DNA from: Verrucomicrobiia bacterium
GTDB taxonomy: Bacteria; Verrucomicrobiota; Verrucomicrobiia; Limisphaerales; DSYF01
NCBI GenBank assembly: GCA_035765895.1
Contig: DASTWL010000088.1
Span: forward strand, 1 to 64,000
DNA: 64,000 bases
Direction of reading: 5' to 3'
Below, piece by piece: positions 1-7,649 of this stretch. Every line of letters starts with the position of its first letter. Positions within the stretch are counted from its first letter, which is position 1. Made by a program: the position numbers and the translations under genes. The notes under the pieces are model-generated. The model saw only the letters and a list, made by a program, of their open reading frames with translations, had not been told where the DNA came from and did not search any database.

Positions 1-57
1 GAAGGTGTGCCGCACTACGGACTTGTCAGCCGTGGGGGCGGGATTATGGTGAGTCGC

Positions 58-133
58 GTCATGAAGGGTTGGATTGTTTTTCATACATCAATGCGGGTGC
101 CCGTTTGCACTCGCCTCGTCAACCCTTCATGGC
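58..133. other. Nested inverted repeat, possible structured RNA or DNA element
   Basis: Arms at 58-71 and 120-133 pair over 14 positions with one G-T wobble; the core is ATGAAGGGTTG against CAACCCTTCAT. The 48-base loop holds a second stem, 93-100 with 107-114 (GCGGGTGC / GCACTCGC, one wobble). No gene is supported between 1 and 399. The rest of that stretch shows only this structure and the terminator at 349-370. There is no T-run after the outer stem on either strand, so it is not an ordinary terminator. Strand and function are unknown. Confidence 0.4.
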
Positions 134-348
134 ATCTAACCGGGACGGCGCCCGGGTTTTAATTCTGCCACGCTGGCCAAAACCAGCCACTGGTTTTGCC
201 GGTCAGGAGCAACTGGCGGCCAGATTTCCCGTGGAGCAGTGCGAAGCGCGTCGGGGAGGTGTTGCATGAAGCGATGGATGTGGGGAAGGACTTGATTTCA
301 GACAGGTTTTGCCCGGATCAGACCGGGTTTTGTTCCCGAAAACGTGAA

Positions 349-370
349 GGCCGCACCCGAAGGTGCGGCC
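349..370 (-). terminator. Hairpin terminator with UUCG-type loop
   Basis: Read on the minus strand this is GGCCGCACC - TTCG - GGTGCGGCC, a perfect 9-bp stem closed by a TTCG tetraloop. It lies about 30 bases past the stop codon of the small basic protein gene. The downstream tract is only moderately T-rich, so termination strength is uncertain, but position and stability fit. Confidence 0.6.
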
Positions 371-399
371 CCCAAAATGAATTGTTGATGCGTCGAGTG

Positions 400-564
400 T
401 CAGGCCATTTCTTCCTGGCCCCAATCACTTAAATGCAGGAATTCCTTCACCTTGCGTCGTTCGTAACGGTTTTTTTGCGCCTTCCGGGGCTGGCTTTCCG
501 TCTTCCGAAACGGGTGCTTGGTGCTTTTGATCGCCTCGTTCATGAATTGAAACGTTTTTATCAT
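400..564 (-). CDS. Small basic protein of unknown function (54 aa)
   Basis: This 54-residue frame starts MIKTFQFMNE and is rich in Lys and Arg in its middle (KAQKNRYERRKVK) with an acidic tail (WGQEEMA). The start at 564 is chosen because a purine-rich GAGAAAGGAA tract lies just upstream on the minus strand and a strong hairpin follows the stop. No signal peptide or membrane segment is visible. The composition suggests nucleic-acid or ribosome binding, but no family was recognised. It is monocistronic, with 183 bases between it and the end of prmA. The longer frame running upstream to 702 is not favoured, because it would bury the ribosome-binding site. Confidence 0.6.
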   Translation of the reverse strand: MIKTFQFMNEAIKSTKHPFRKTESQPRKAQKNRYERRKVKEFLHLSDWGQEEMA

Positions 565-747
565 GGCGTGTATTCCTTTCTCGGTTGTTTGTGTTAGCGG
601 GAAGAATGCCAACCCACCCGTCGGGCCGGCCCTGGTTTCGGCGAGATGTCCGAAAACTTCTTCACGCGTTCCAACCTTACGACAGGTCGGCAAAACGCGC
701 ATTCAAAAGTTTATTGGAATTTGGCGGCGGAAATTTTGCCGCGTCGG

Positions 748-1644
748 TCACCGGTTTACGTGCATAAACGTCCCCGAAGTCCACTCCTTTTCCGTGCGTT
801 GGCGGACCAATCGCAGGCCCGCCGCGGCAAACGCATTGCGGACCTGATCGAATTCCGTGTGTAAAATGCCCGCCAGGACGAGGGTTCCGTGCGGCGCCAC
901 GCGGGCGATGATTTTATCCCTTTCGCCCATCAGCAGCGTGGACAACAGGTTGGCGCACACGAGCGCATAACGGCGGGTGGTGCGTGGTGGCAATTGGCTC
1001 AAGTCCGCGCGCGTAATCCGGACCAGGTCAAATACGCGGTTACGGCGGGCGTTTTCCCGGGCAACGCGAACGGCCTCCGGATCAAAGTCGAAGGCGACAA
1101 CCGGTCCGGCACCCAGTTTGGCAGCGGCGATGGCCAGGATTCCGGAACCGGTGCCCATGTCCAGCATCGCGCCCGCCGGTCCGCGACAAAAGCGCACGAC
1201 TTCGCGCAGGCAATAACCAGTTGTGGCGTGGTGACCGGTGCCGAAGCTGAGCCCGGGGTCCAGCACGATCACCTTTTGTCCGGGGTGCGGGCGGCGTTGG
1301 CTCCAACTGGGTTTCAGCAGCAGCGCCCGGCCGATGGACAGCGGTTTGAAATGGCGTTTCCACGCTTCAGCCCAGTTTTCCCGTTTGAGTGCGCGCAGTT
1401 GCAGCGTGCCGGGACCAATATGCAGCCCCGCGCGGCGGGCGGCTTGCAGCCGGGAACGAATCGCGCGGGCCGCGGTGGCAAAACGCGGGGGGCGTTGTTC
1501 GAGATAGACCGAAACCTGGGCCACGTGGGTTTCGGAATCCGTGTAACACGAGGCGACGGCTCCAAATTCGGCGGACAGCGCCTCCTGGGCGGCTTCTTCC
1601 GCTTCCGCCGTGGTCGTCAGGCAGACCTGCCATATTTTTTTCAT
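748..1644 (-). CDS. prmA: Ribosomal protein L11 methyltransferase
   Basis: SAM-dependent methylase predicted to trimethylate ribosomal protein L11 in the cytoplasm. The PrmA signature GLSFGTGHHATT is at residues 131-142. The SAM-binding glycine loop LDMGTGSGIL follows at 161-170, and an acidic residue ends the next strand (AFDFDP). The catalytic-region tetrapeptide is represented by ANLL. Length (298 aa) matches the E. coli enzyme (293). Its ATG overlaps the stop of the upstream histidine phosphatase gene as ATGA at 1641-1644, implying translational coupling and a shared transcript with rph. Confidence 0.93.
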   Translation of the reverse strand: MKKIWQVCLTTTAEAEEAAQEALSAEFGAVASCYTDSETHVAQVSVYLEQRPPRFATAARAIRSRLQAARRAGLHIGPGTLQLRALKRENWAEAWKRHFKPLSIGRALLLKPSWSQRRPHPGQKVIVLDPGLSFGTGHHATTGYCLREVVRFCRGPAGAMLDMGTGSGILAIAAAKLGAGPVVAFDFDPEAVRVARENARRNRVFDLVRITRADLSQLPPRTTRRYALVCANLLSTLLMGERDKIIARVAPHGTLVLAGILHTEFDQVRNAFAAAGLRLVRQRTEKEWTSGTFMHVNR

Positions 1645-2264
1645 GCGGGAAGGTCGCGCCAGGGGGTGAAGTTCAATAATTGGACTTCCGTTTTCCGGTG
1701 CGGCTGGAGTTCAACTTCCGTGAGGCTGGCGTAATCCACGTCAAAGTGCGCGAAGGCGGGCAGCGGCAGGCCCAGCAGGATGGAAAGCAGCGTGCGCACG
1801 ATGCCGCCATGACAGAAGACGGCCACCGTTTGGCCGGGATGCCGCGCGATGATGGGGTTGATGCTCGCCTCGACGCGTGCGCGATACGCGGTGCTGGGTT
1901 CGGCATTGGGAATTCGGTCCTGTGTCAACAACTCCAGCCAGTCGTAGGCGCTCAAACCAAATTTCTCCTGGATGCTTTCCCAGCCATGTCCGGTCCAGTC
2001 GCCGAAATCAACCTCCCGCAGGTCGGGCACGATCACCGGCGTGGGTGCGCCGTTTGTGGCGTAAGGCGCCAAGGTTTGTCGCACGCGCTTCATCGGGCTC
2101 GCATACACGGCCTGAATCGGTTTTCGTTTCAGATAGGCCGCGAGCGCCCGGGCCTGCTCGTGACCGCGCGCGGACAGGTTCATGTCGATGCGCCCGCCGA
2201 AAATCCGGTGATAGCGTTCCTCGACCTCGGCGTGGCGGAGCAACAGCAGACGCGTGACGTGCAT
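1641..2264 (-). CDS. Histidine phosphatase family protein (phosphoglycerate-mutase-like)
   Basis: 207 residues with the branch-1 histidine phosphatase core: LLLLRHAE near the N-terminus (phospho-accepting His 11; RHA instead of the usual RHG), the SPMKRVRQT segment, an acidic stretch DLREVDFGDWTG and the second catalytic His in VFCHGG. The substrate cannot be read from sequence; relatives act on phosphosugars, alpha-ribazole phosphate or nucleotides. The start is set at 2264, where this N-terminus begins. A longer open frame extends into rph but carries no recognisable sequence. It sits 17 bases after rph and overlaps prmA. Confidence 0.88.
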   Translation of the reverse strand: MHVTRLLLLRHAEVEERYHRIFGGRIDMNLSARGHEQARALAAYLKRKPIQAVYASPMKRVRQTLAPYATNGAPTPVIVPDLREVDFGDWTGHGWESIQEKFGLSAYDWLELLTQDRIPNAEPSTAYRARVEASINPIIARHPGQTVAVFCHGGIVRTLLSILLGLPLPAFAHFDVDYASLTEVELQPHRKTEVQLLNFTPWRDLPA

Positions 2265-2281
2265 GGCGGAGGCGGGGAAAA

Positions 2282-3031
2282 TTACTCGCCGAGGGCCACG
2301 CGCTGGAGCGCCAGCAAGTCGCGGATGCCCTGTTTGCCGAGCATCAGCAGTTGTGCCAGTTGAGCCTCGGTGAAGGTGGCTTCCTCGCCGCTGCCCTGAA
2401 GCTCGATGAATTCGCCGGCGGAATTCATGACCAGATTGAAATCCACGGCGGCGGCCGCGTCCTCGGTGTAACAGAGATCGAGCAGGGCTGCGCTGTCGCA
2501 AATCCCCACGCTCACGGCGGCGACGCCATGCAGGATTGGGTTCTCCGCGAGCTTGCCGGCCGCCAGCAACTGGCGCACGGCCAGGGACAGCGCCACGTGG
2601 GCGCCCGTGATGGAGGCCGTGCGCGTGCCGCCGTCGGCCTGCAACACATCGCAATCCACCCAGATGGTGCGCGAGCCGAGCTTTTCAAGGTCCACGGCGG
2701 CGCGCATGGCCCGGCCGATGAGGCGTTGGATTTCCTGCGTCCGCCCGTCGATTTTGCCCCGCGAAATGTCCCGGGCTTTCCGCTCCAGCGTGGAGTAGGG
2801 GAGCATCGAGTATTCGGCCGTCAACCAGCCGCCCGTGACGCCCTGTTCCTTCATCCAGCGCGGCACGGATTCGTCAATTGTAACGGCGCAAATCACGCGG
2901 GTATTGCCCCATTCAATCAAGGTGGAGCCCGATGCGTGGGGGGCGATGCCGTTCTGAAAGCGAATGGGCCGGAGCTGGTTGTAGTGCCGGCCATCGGCGC
3001 GGCCGGAAGTTTGTGGGTCAGCCATAAACAT
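2282..3031 (-). CDS. rph: Ribonuclease PH
   Basis: Phosphorolytic 3'-5' exoribonuclease that trims tRNA 3' ends. Family landmarks are DGRHYNQLRPIRFQ at the N-terminus, GNTRVICAVT, the GWLTAEYSMLPYST block, RGKIDGRTQEIQRLIGRAMRA and DCDVLQADGGTRTASITGA. Length of about 249 aa is normal. Starts at 3031 (MFMADP) or 3025 (MADP) both give a standard N-terminus; the frame to 3064 adds residues not usual for the family. There is no clear Shine-Dalgarno. It heads the rph - phosphatase - prmA run, 62 bases after the DHH gene. Confidence 0.93.
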   Translation of the reverse strand: MFMADPQTSGRADGRHYNQLRPIRFQNGIAPHASGSTLIEWGNTRVICAVTIDESVPRWMKEQGVTGGWLTAEYSMLPYSTLERKARDISRGKIDGRTQEIQRLIGRAMRAAVDLEKLGSRTIWVDCDVLQADGGTRTASITGAHVALSLAVRQLLAAGKLAENPILHGVAAVSVGICDSAALLDLCYTEDAAAAVDFNLVMNSAGEFIELQGSGEEATFTEAQLAQLLMLGKQGIRDLLALQRVALGE

Positions 3032-3093
3032 CGCGATGCTAGGGCAGCCGGGCGGGCGCAGCAACGCGTAACCACGCCGCGCGCCCGAGTGGG

Positions 3094-4047
3094 TCAGGAG
3101 CCGATGGAATCCAGCTGGTCGAAGGCGCTGGCGAGGCTGTTCAACGCATTCTCCGTGCGGATGGCGTTGGGTTTGGTGCCGAGCGCCTGCCGCAAATAGC
3201 TGACCGCATCATTGATGTTGCGGACCGAGCGCGGCAGCGTGGTGGCGCTGGCGTTGGCATGCCCGCCGCCCTGCACCTTCTCGGCGGCTTTGATGGCCTC
3301 ACCATTCCGGCTGCGGAAGCTCGCGATGACCAGGCCGGTGGATTTGCGGAACGCGGTGACGAGCACCGGATACTTGGTGGCCTGCTTTTCGAGCAATTGA
3401 TGCACGATCAAATTGGTGTTGCCCACGGTTGTTTCCACAAAGCCGATCTGGGGAGTGATTTCCCGGATGTTGTTGCGGCTCCAATCGTAGCCAATCGGGT
3501 CTTCGATGCGCCGTTTGACGGCCATGACTTCGAGCAACGGATGGTCCAGCAGGCGTTCAATCCGGCCTTCCAACAACGCGTGGAGATTCCAAAAGCCATA
3601 AATCTTCACGAGGCTCGCGTAGTCGCCGGCCAGCACAAAGTCGGGGTCGTCCTCCAGAAAGAGGTCGGCCACGTTGCTCAGATGCACGAGCCGTTCAAGT
3701 TCCGGCGTGCCGAGCCCGTGCGCCTGGCACAATTCATAGCAGAGCAGGCTGGCGGATTTGTTCAGGTCAAACACGAACTGCGCCTGCGTCGGCTTGGTTT
3801 CGGTGGCGTGATGATCCACGATCAGCCAGTTGGCGCGGTCCAGCCGCGGTTCGAACACCAGGTCCGTTACCCAGGCGGAGGTTTCAGTCATGGGGCGGTT
3901 GCGCCAGCCCTGATAGTTCCAGGCTTCCAAACGCACTTCGCGTTCAAAAAGATGCCTGGCCAGACGCTGCAACAGCACACCGGCCACGAGACCGTCCAGG
4001 TCGCTCTCGTGGGTCAAAATCACATCGGGTCGGGGCAACAAATTCAT
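3094..4047 (-). CDS. DHH-family phosphoesterase
   Basis: 317-residue DHH/DHHA1 protein. Motif I is HESDLDG (residues 13-19), the DHH motif is VDHHATE (Asp 78, His 79, His 80), and the DHHA1 substrate-binding motif near the C-terminus is GGGHANASAT. These metal-dependent enzymes cleave phosphodiester bonds in nanoRNA, pApA or cyclic dinucleotides; which applies here is not decidable by eye. No CBS or RecJ-specific domain is seen. The start at 4047 (MNLLPRP) places the first strand directly before motif I; the longer frame to 4152 adds an unlikely Arg-rich stretch. It is divergent from the SDR gene across about 107 bases. Confidence 0.85.
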   Translation of the reverse strand: MNLLPRPDVILTHESDLDGLVAGVLLQRLARHLFEREVRLEAWNYQGWRNRPMTETSAWVTDLVFEPRLDRANWLIVDHHATETKPTQAQFVFDLNKSASLLCYELCQAHGLGTPELERLVHLSNVADLFLEDDPDFVLAGDYASLVKIYGFWNLHALLEGRIERLLDHPLLEVMAVKRRIEDPIGYDWSRNNIREITPQIGFVETTVGNTNLIVHQLLEKQATKYPVLVTAFRKSTGLVIASFRSRNGEAIKAAEKVQGGGHANASATTLPRSVRNINDAVSYLRQALGTKPNAIRTENALNSLASAFDQLDSIGS

Positions 4048-4154
4048 CCGGCGCAGCCTAGGCCATCCGCTGGTCCAACGCGAGCGGTGATTTGAACCCT
4101 CCGGTGATTTCGAGCTTTTGACCAAACGCCGCGGCTGCAAGACTCGCAGCACGC

Positions 4155-4949
4155 ATGAACAACGAAACGGTGCTGCTGACCGGTGCCTCCTCCGGAATTG
4201 GCCGCGAACTGGCCCGCTGCTTCGCCGCGGACGGCAGCCGGCTCATTTTGGTGGCCCGCACGATCAGCGCGCTGGAGACGCTGGCCCGCGAGTTGCGTGA
4301 ATGCCATGCCATTGAGGTCATTGTTCGCGCGGCCGATCTGGCCAACCCCGGCCTTCCGGCCGAACTCCATGCGGAATTCAAACAATCCGGCATCAGCGTG
4401 GATGTGCTCATCAACAACGCCGGCTTTGGCGCGCATGGACGGATGCTTGAACTGCCGCTGGCCCGGCAGCTGGACATGGTGCAGGTCAACGTGACCGCAC
4501 TGACGCACCTGACCCGTTTGTTTTTGCCGGACATGATCTCGCGGCGGCGCGGTGGGGTGTTGAACGTGGCTTCCACGGCAGCCTTTCAACCCGGGCCCGG
4601 CATGGCCGTTTATTACGCCACCAAGGCCTACGTGCTTTCCTTCACCGAGGCGCTGGCCGAGGAGCTGCGCGGCTCGGGGGTGACCGCAACGGCGCTTTGT
4701 CCGGGACCGACGGCGGACACCAATTTCGGCGTGACCGCGCAGTTCAAAGGCCCGGACATGCTGACCAAAGGAGCCTTGCCGGCCGCGGCGGTGGCGCGTT
4801 TTGGCCATAAGGCCTTTCGATGCGGACGCTGCGTGGCGATTGCCGGCGTGCGCAACCGGCTGCTCACTTTTGCCGTGCGCCTGGCGCCGCGCTCCGTTAT
4901 TCGCAAGGCGGTGCGGGCCATCAATGACTTGCGGTCAACGGAGGGCTGA
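4155..4949 (+). CDS. Short-chain dehydrogenase/reductase
   Basis: 264-residue classical SDR. The NAD(P)-binding TGASSGIG is at residues 9-16 and NNAG follows in the middle. The catalytic YxxxK is YYATK (Tyr 153, Lys 157), preceded by the usual Ser in NVAST. An Arg after the second strand (LVARTISALE) favours NADP(H). Overall shape resembles the DltE/YqjQ subgroup, whose substrates are mostly unknown. The C-terminus is basic and moderately hydrophobic (AVRLAPRSVIRKAVRAI), perhaps membrane-associating. No operon partner: 86 bases separate it from the LarA-like gene. Confidence 0.88.
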   Translation: MNNETVLLTGASSGIGRELARCFAADGSRLILVARTISALETLARELRECHAIEVIVRAADLANPGLPAELHAEFKQSGISVDVLINNAGFGAHGRMLELPLARQLDMVQVNVTALTHLTRLFLPDMISRRRGGVLNVASTAAFQPGPGMAVYYATKAYVLSFTEALAEELRGSGVTATALCPGPTADTNFGVTAQFKGPDMLTKGALPAAAVARFGHKAFRCGRCVAIAGVRNRLLTFAVRLAPRSVIRKAVRAINDLRSTEG

Positions 4950-5035
4950 ACCCGACCCGTTGTGGGTGCGCAAAATCACAATGCGAATGCTGTTCCCAGC
5001 ATGGATTTCCGACGACGTTCCCTTAAACTGATGGC

Positions 5036-6322
5036 ATGCAAGATGTGATTTCACAGGTCGCGCAGGCGGGGACGTCCGTCACGCCGGCGCAGGTGCAGCA
5101 ACTGATTGCGCAGGCTTGTCCGGTCGAAGCCTTTCGCGGCCGTCGCGTGCTGGTGATCGTGCCGGACGGCACGCGCACCGCGCCGGTTGGACTGATGTTC
5201 AAGACGCTGCACGCACATATTGGCGCGGCGACCGCGGCGTTTGACATCCTCGTCGCGCTGGGCACGCACCAACCGATGAGCGAAGCGGCGATTTGTGCGC
5301 GCCTGGAAATCTCCAGCGACGAACGTCACGGGCGCTATGGCCAGGTGGGCTTTTTCAATCACGCGTGGAATGATCCGACGGCCCTCCAGCAGGTGGGCAC
5401 CCTGACATCCGCCGAGGTCAGCGAATTGACCAACGGTTTGTTCGCCATGGACGTGCCGGTGGAAATCAACAGGCTGCTCTTCAACTACGATCAAGTCATC
5501 ATCGTTGGGCCGGTGTTTCCGCACGAGGTGGTGGGTTTTTCCGGCGGCAATAAATATTTGTTCCCGGGCGTGGGCGGACCGCAGATTCTGAATTTCTTTC
5601 ACTGGCTGGGTGCGGTGGTGACCAATCCCATGATCATCGGCAACAAGTGGACGCCCGTGCGCAAGGTTGTGGATCGCGCCGGCGCGCTGGTGACGGTGCC
5701 GAAACTGTGCTTCTGCCTCGTGGTGGCGCCGAACAGGGAGCTGGTCGGCCTGTTCGCGGGCAGTCCGGAACGCGCCTGGGACGCCGCGAGCGAACTCTCG
5801 CGGGAAACACACACCTGTTACGTGGATCAGCCTTTTCACACGGTGCTGTCCTGCGCGCCGGCCATGTATGACGAGCTGTGGACCGCCGGCAAGTGCATGT
5901 ATAAGCTCGAACCGGTCGTCGCGGACGGCGGCGAACTCATCATTTACGCGCCGCACCTGAGCGAAATCTGCGTGAGCCATGGAACGCACATTCTCGAGGT
6001 GGGCTACCACTGCCGCGATTACTTCCTCAAGCAGTGGGACCGGTTCAAGCACATCCCGTGGGGCGTGCTGGCGCATTCCACCCACGTGCGCGGCATCGGC
6101 ACGTTCGAGAACGGCGTGGAAAAATGCCGGGTGCAGGTCACGCTGGCCTCGCAGGTTCCGGAAGCGGTCTGCCGCAAAATCAACCTGGTCTATCGCGATC
6201 CGAAAACCATCGACATCGAAAGCTTTGCCCATCGCGAAAAGGAAGGGGTCTTGCTGGTGCGGAAGGCGGGCGAAATGCTCTACCGGTTGAAGCATCCGCC
6301 GGCGTGGGCGAAGGAATCCTGA
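5036..6322 (+). CDS. LarA-family nickel-pincer racemase/epimerase
   Basis: 428-residue protein of the lactate racemase (LarA, DUF2088) superfamily, which uses a nickel-pincer nucleotide covalently bound to Lys to invert alpha-hydroxy acids. The catalytic set of Lactobacillus LarA is conserved in spacing: Arg in DGTRTAP (47), His 78 in ALGTHQP, His 163 and Lys 173 in PHEVVGFSGGNK, and His 189 sixteen residues later as nickel ligand. It should therefore be active, but the substrate could be lactate or a sugar acid. The cofactor genes larB, larC and larE are not in the window. It is followed after 31 bases by the YkgJ-like gene. Confidence 0.85.
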   Translation: MQDVISQVAQAGTSVTPAQVQQLIAQACPVEAFRGRRVLVIVPDGTRTAPVGLMFKTLHAHIGAATAAFDILVALGTHQPMSEAAICARLEISSDERHGRYGQVGFFNHAWNDPTALQQVGTLTSAEVSELTNGLFAMDVPVEINRLLFNYDQVIIVGPVFPHEVVGFSGGNKYLFPGVGGPQILNFFHWLGAVVTNPMIIGNKWTPVRKVVDRAGALVTVPKLCFCLVVAPNRELVGLFAGSPERAWDAASELSRETHTCYVDQPFHTVLSCAPAMYDELWTAGKCMYKLEPVVADGGELIIYAPHLSEICVSHGTHILEVGYHCRDYFLKQWDRFKHIPWGVLAHSTHVRGIGTFENGVEKCRVQVTLASQVPEAVCRKINLVYRDPKTIDIESFAHREKEGVLLVRKAGEMLYRLKHPPAWAKES

Positions 6323-6353
6323 CGCCGCGGGTTCGCAAAACTTGGAGGTCGTT

Positions 6354-6731
6354 GTGCCGATTTTTTACGAATGCCAGCGCTGCACCGCGTGTTGTCGCTG
6401 GCCGGGTCAGGTGCGGCTCGCGGAGGCGGAGATGGCGCGCATCGCGGATTTTCTCGGGCTCACAGAAACGGAATTTATCGCCCGGCACACGCGTCTCCGC
6501 ACGGATCGCAAGGGCCTGTCGCTGCTCGAAAAGGCCAACGGCGAATGTGAATTCCTCGTCGGCAACGACTGTTCCATCCAGCCGGTCAAGCCTCAGCAGT
6601 GCCGCGACTTTCCCAATCTTTGGAACTTTCCGGGCTTCGAAAAGGTGTGCCGGGCGCGCCCGCAGGACGTGCCGCCGGAAGAATGGCGCCGGCGCGTTCA
6701 GGCCGCCACGGGCCGCACCCGGCTGCCTTGA
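6354..6731 (+). CDS. YkgJ-family cysteine-cluster protein
   Basis: About 125 residues with the CxxCxxCC cluster near the N-terminus (CQRCTACC) plus three later cysteines in GECEFL, NDCSIQ and QQCRDFP, the pattern of the YkgJ/DUF3109 zinc- or iron-cluster family. The start is placed at the GTG at 6354 because a perfect GGAGG at 6344-6348 lies five bases upstream. A TTG at 6342 is also in frame but overlaps that site. Biochemical function of the family is unknown; some members are suspected metal-cluster or Fe-S handling proteins. It lies between the LarA-like and BtpA genes. Confidence 0.82.
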   Translation: MPIFYECQRCTACCRWPGQVRLAEAEMARIADFLGLTETEFIARHTRLRTDRKGLSLLEKANGECEFLVGNDCSIQPVKPQQCRDFPNLWNFPGFEKVCRARPQDVPPEEWRRRVQAATGRTRLP

Positions 6732-6772
6732 GTTCGATGGACGGCGCGGCGGCCGGTTGTTAGCCTGTCATC

Positions 6773-7582
6773 GTGACTCCGCCGAATTCGCTGTTTACCT
6801 CTGCCAAACCGGTGATGGCCATGATTCACCTCGCCGCGTTGCCCGGCACGCCGGCCCATCAACTAAGCCTCGCTGCCATTGAACGTCAGGCCTGTGAGGA
6901 AGCGCGGGTGTATCGCGCAGCCGGCGTTCACGGGATCATGCTCGAAAACATGCATGACACGCCTTACCTGCGCGGCGGTGTCGGCTCGGAAATCGTCTCC
7001 GCCCTGTCGGTGATTGCGCGGGCCGTGCGGGACGTTGCGGGGGTGCCGTGCGGCGTGCAGGTGCTGGCAGGTGCCAACCGCGAGGCGCTTTCGGTGGCGC
7101 ATGCGGCCGGGCTGGATTTCATCCGCGCGGAAGGTTTCGCCTTCGCGCACGTGGCGGATGAAGGCTTCATCCAATCCAGCGCCGCCGAGTTGTTGCGCTT
7201 TCGCAAAATGATTGGCGCGGAGCAGGTGCAGGTGTGGGCCGACGTGAAAAAGAAGCACAGTTCGCACGCCATCACCGCGGATGTCAGCCTGGCCGCGACG
7301 GCCGAGGCGGTCGCGTTCCTGCGGGGTGATGCAGTGATCGTGACGGGGAGCGTGACGGGCGCGGCGCCGCGGGCGGGAGACGTCAAGGCCGCGAAATCCC
7401 GGTGCGCATTGCCGGTTTATCTCGGCTCCGGCGTCACACGCCAAAACCTGCGGCAGTTTTACGCCGCGGCGGATGGTTTCATCATCGGCAGTCATTTCAA
7501 AACCGGCGGGCATTGGGCCGGTGCAGTCGAGGCGCGGCGTGTGGAGCAGTTCATGGCAGCGCATCGGCAACTGGGCGGGTGA
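6773..7582 (+). CDS. BtpA/SgcQ family TIM-barrel protein
   Basis: 269 residues beginning at a GTG. Family landmarks: MAMIHLAALPGTP at the N-terminus, GVHGIMLENMHDTPYL, GVQVLAGANREALSVAHAAG, FIRAEGFAFAHVADEG, VWADVKKKHSSHAI, VIVTGSVTGAAP and a final phosphate-site-like GFIIGSHFKTGG. BtpA was first tied to photosystem I stability in cyanobacteria, whereas SgcQ relatives sit in sugar operons. In this non-photosynthetic context, next to rhamnulokinase, a phosphosugar or nucleoside role is more likely (inference). It is 67 bases before the kinase start, probably cotranscribed. Confidence 0.85.
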   Translation: MTPPNSLFTSAKPVMAMIHLAALPGTPAHQLSLAAIERQACEEARVYRAAGVHGIMLENMHDTPYLRGGVGSEIVSALSVIARAVRDVAGVPCGVQVLAGANREALSVAHAAGLDFIRAEGFAFAHVADEGFIQSSAAELLRFRKMIGAEQVQVWADVKKKHSSHAITADVSLAATAEAVAFLRGDAVIVTGSVTGAAPRAGDVKAAKSRCALPVYLGSGVTRQNLRQFYAAADGFIIGSHFKTGGHWAGAVEARRVEQFMAAHRQLGG

Positions 7583-7649
7583 ATGTCGTTTCCTTCCCGA
7601 CGAAACGTGGCAGAGTTGCCGGCAAATCAATCCAGCAAACAGCATCAAT

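Noticed and set aside
120-133. Integron attC-like site in the left inverted repeat
   Set aside because: The core bases are in the wrong order for attC (GGGTTG first, CAACCC second), and no cassette-like ORF or integrase is near.
1-162. Open frame without start at the left edge (EGVPHYGLVSRGGGIM...) faintly recalling the ThiC block VSRGGSIM
   Set aside because: Similarity covers only about eight residues, the following sequence does not continue as ThiC, and the second half lies in a strong inverted repeat. The true 5' part is outside the window.
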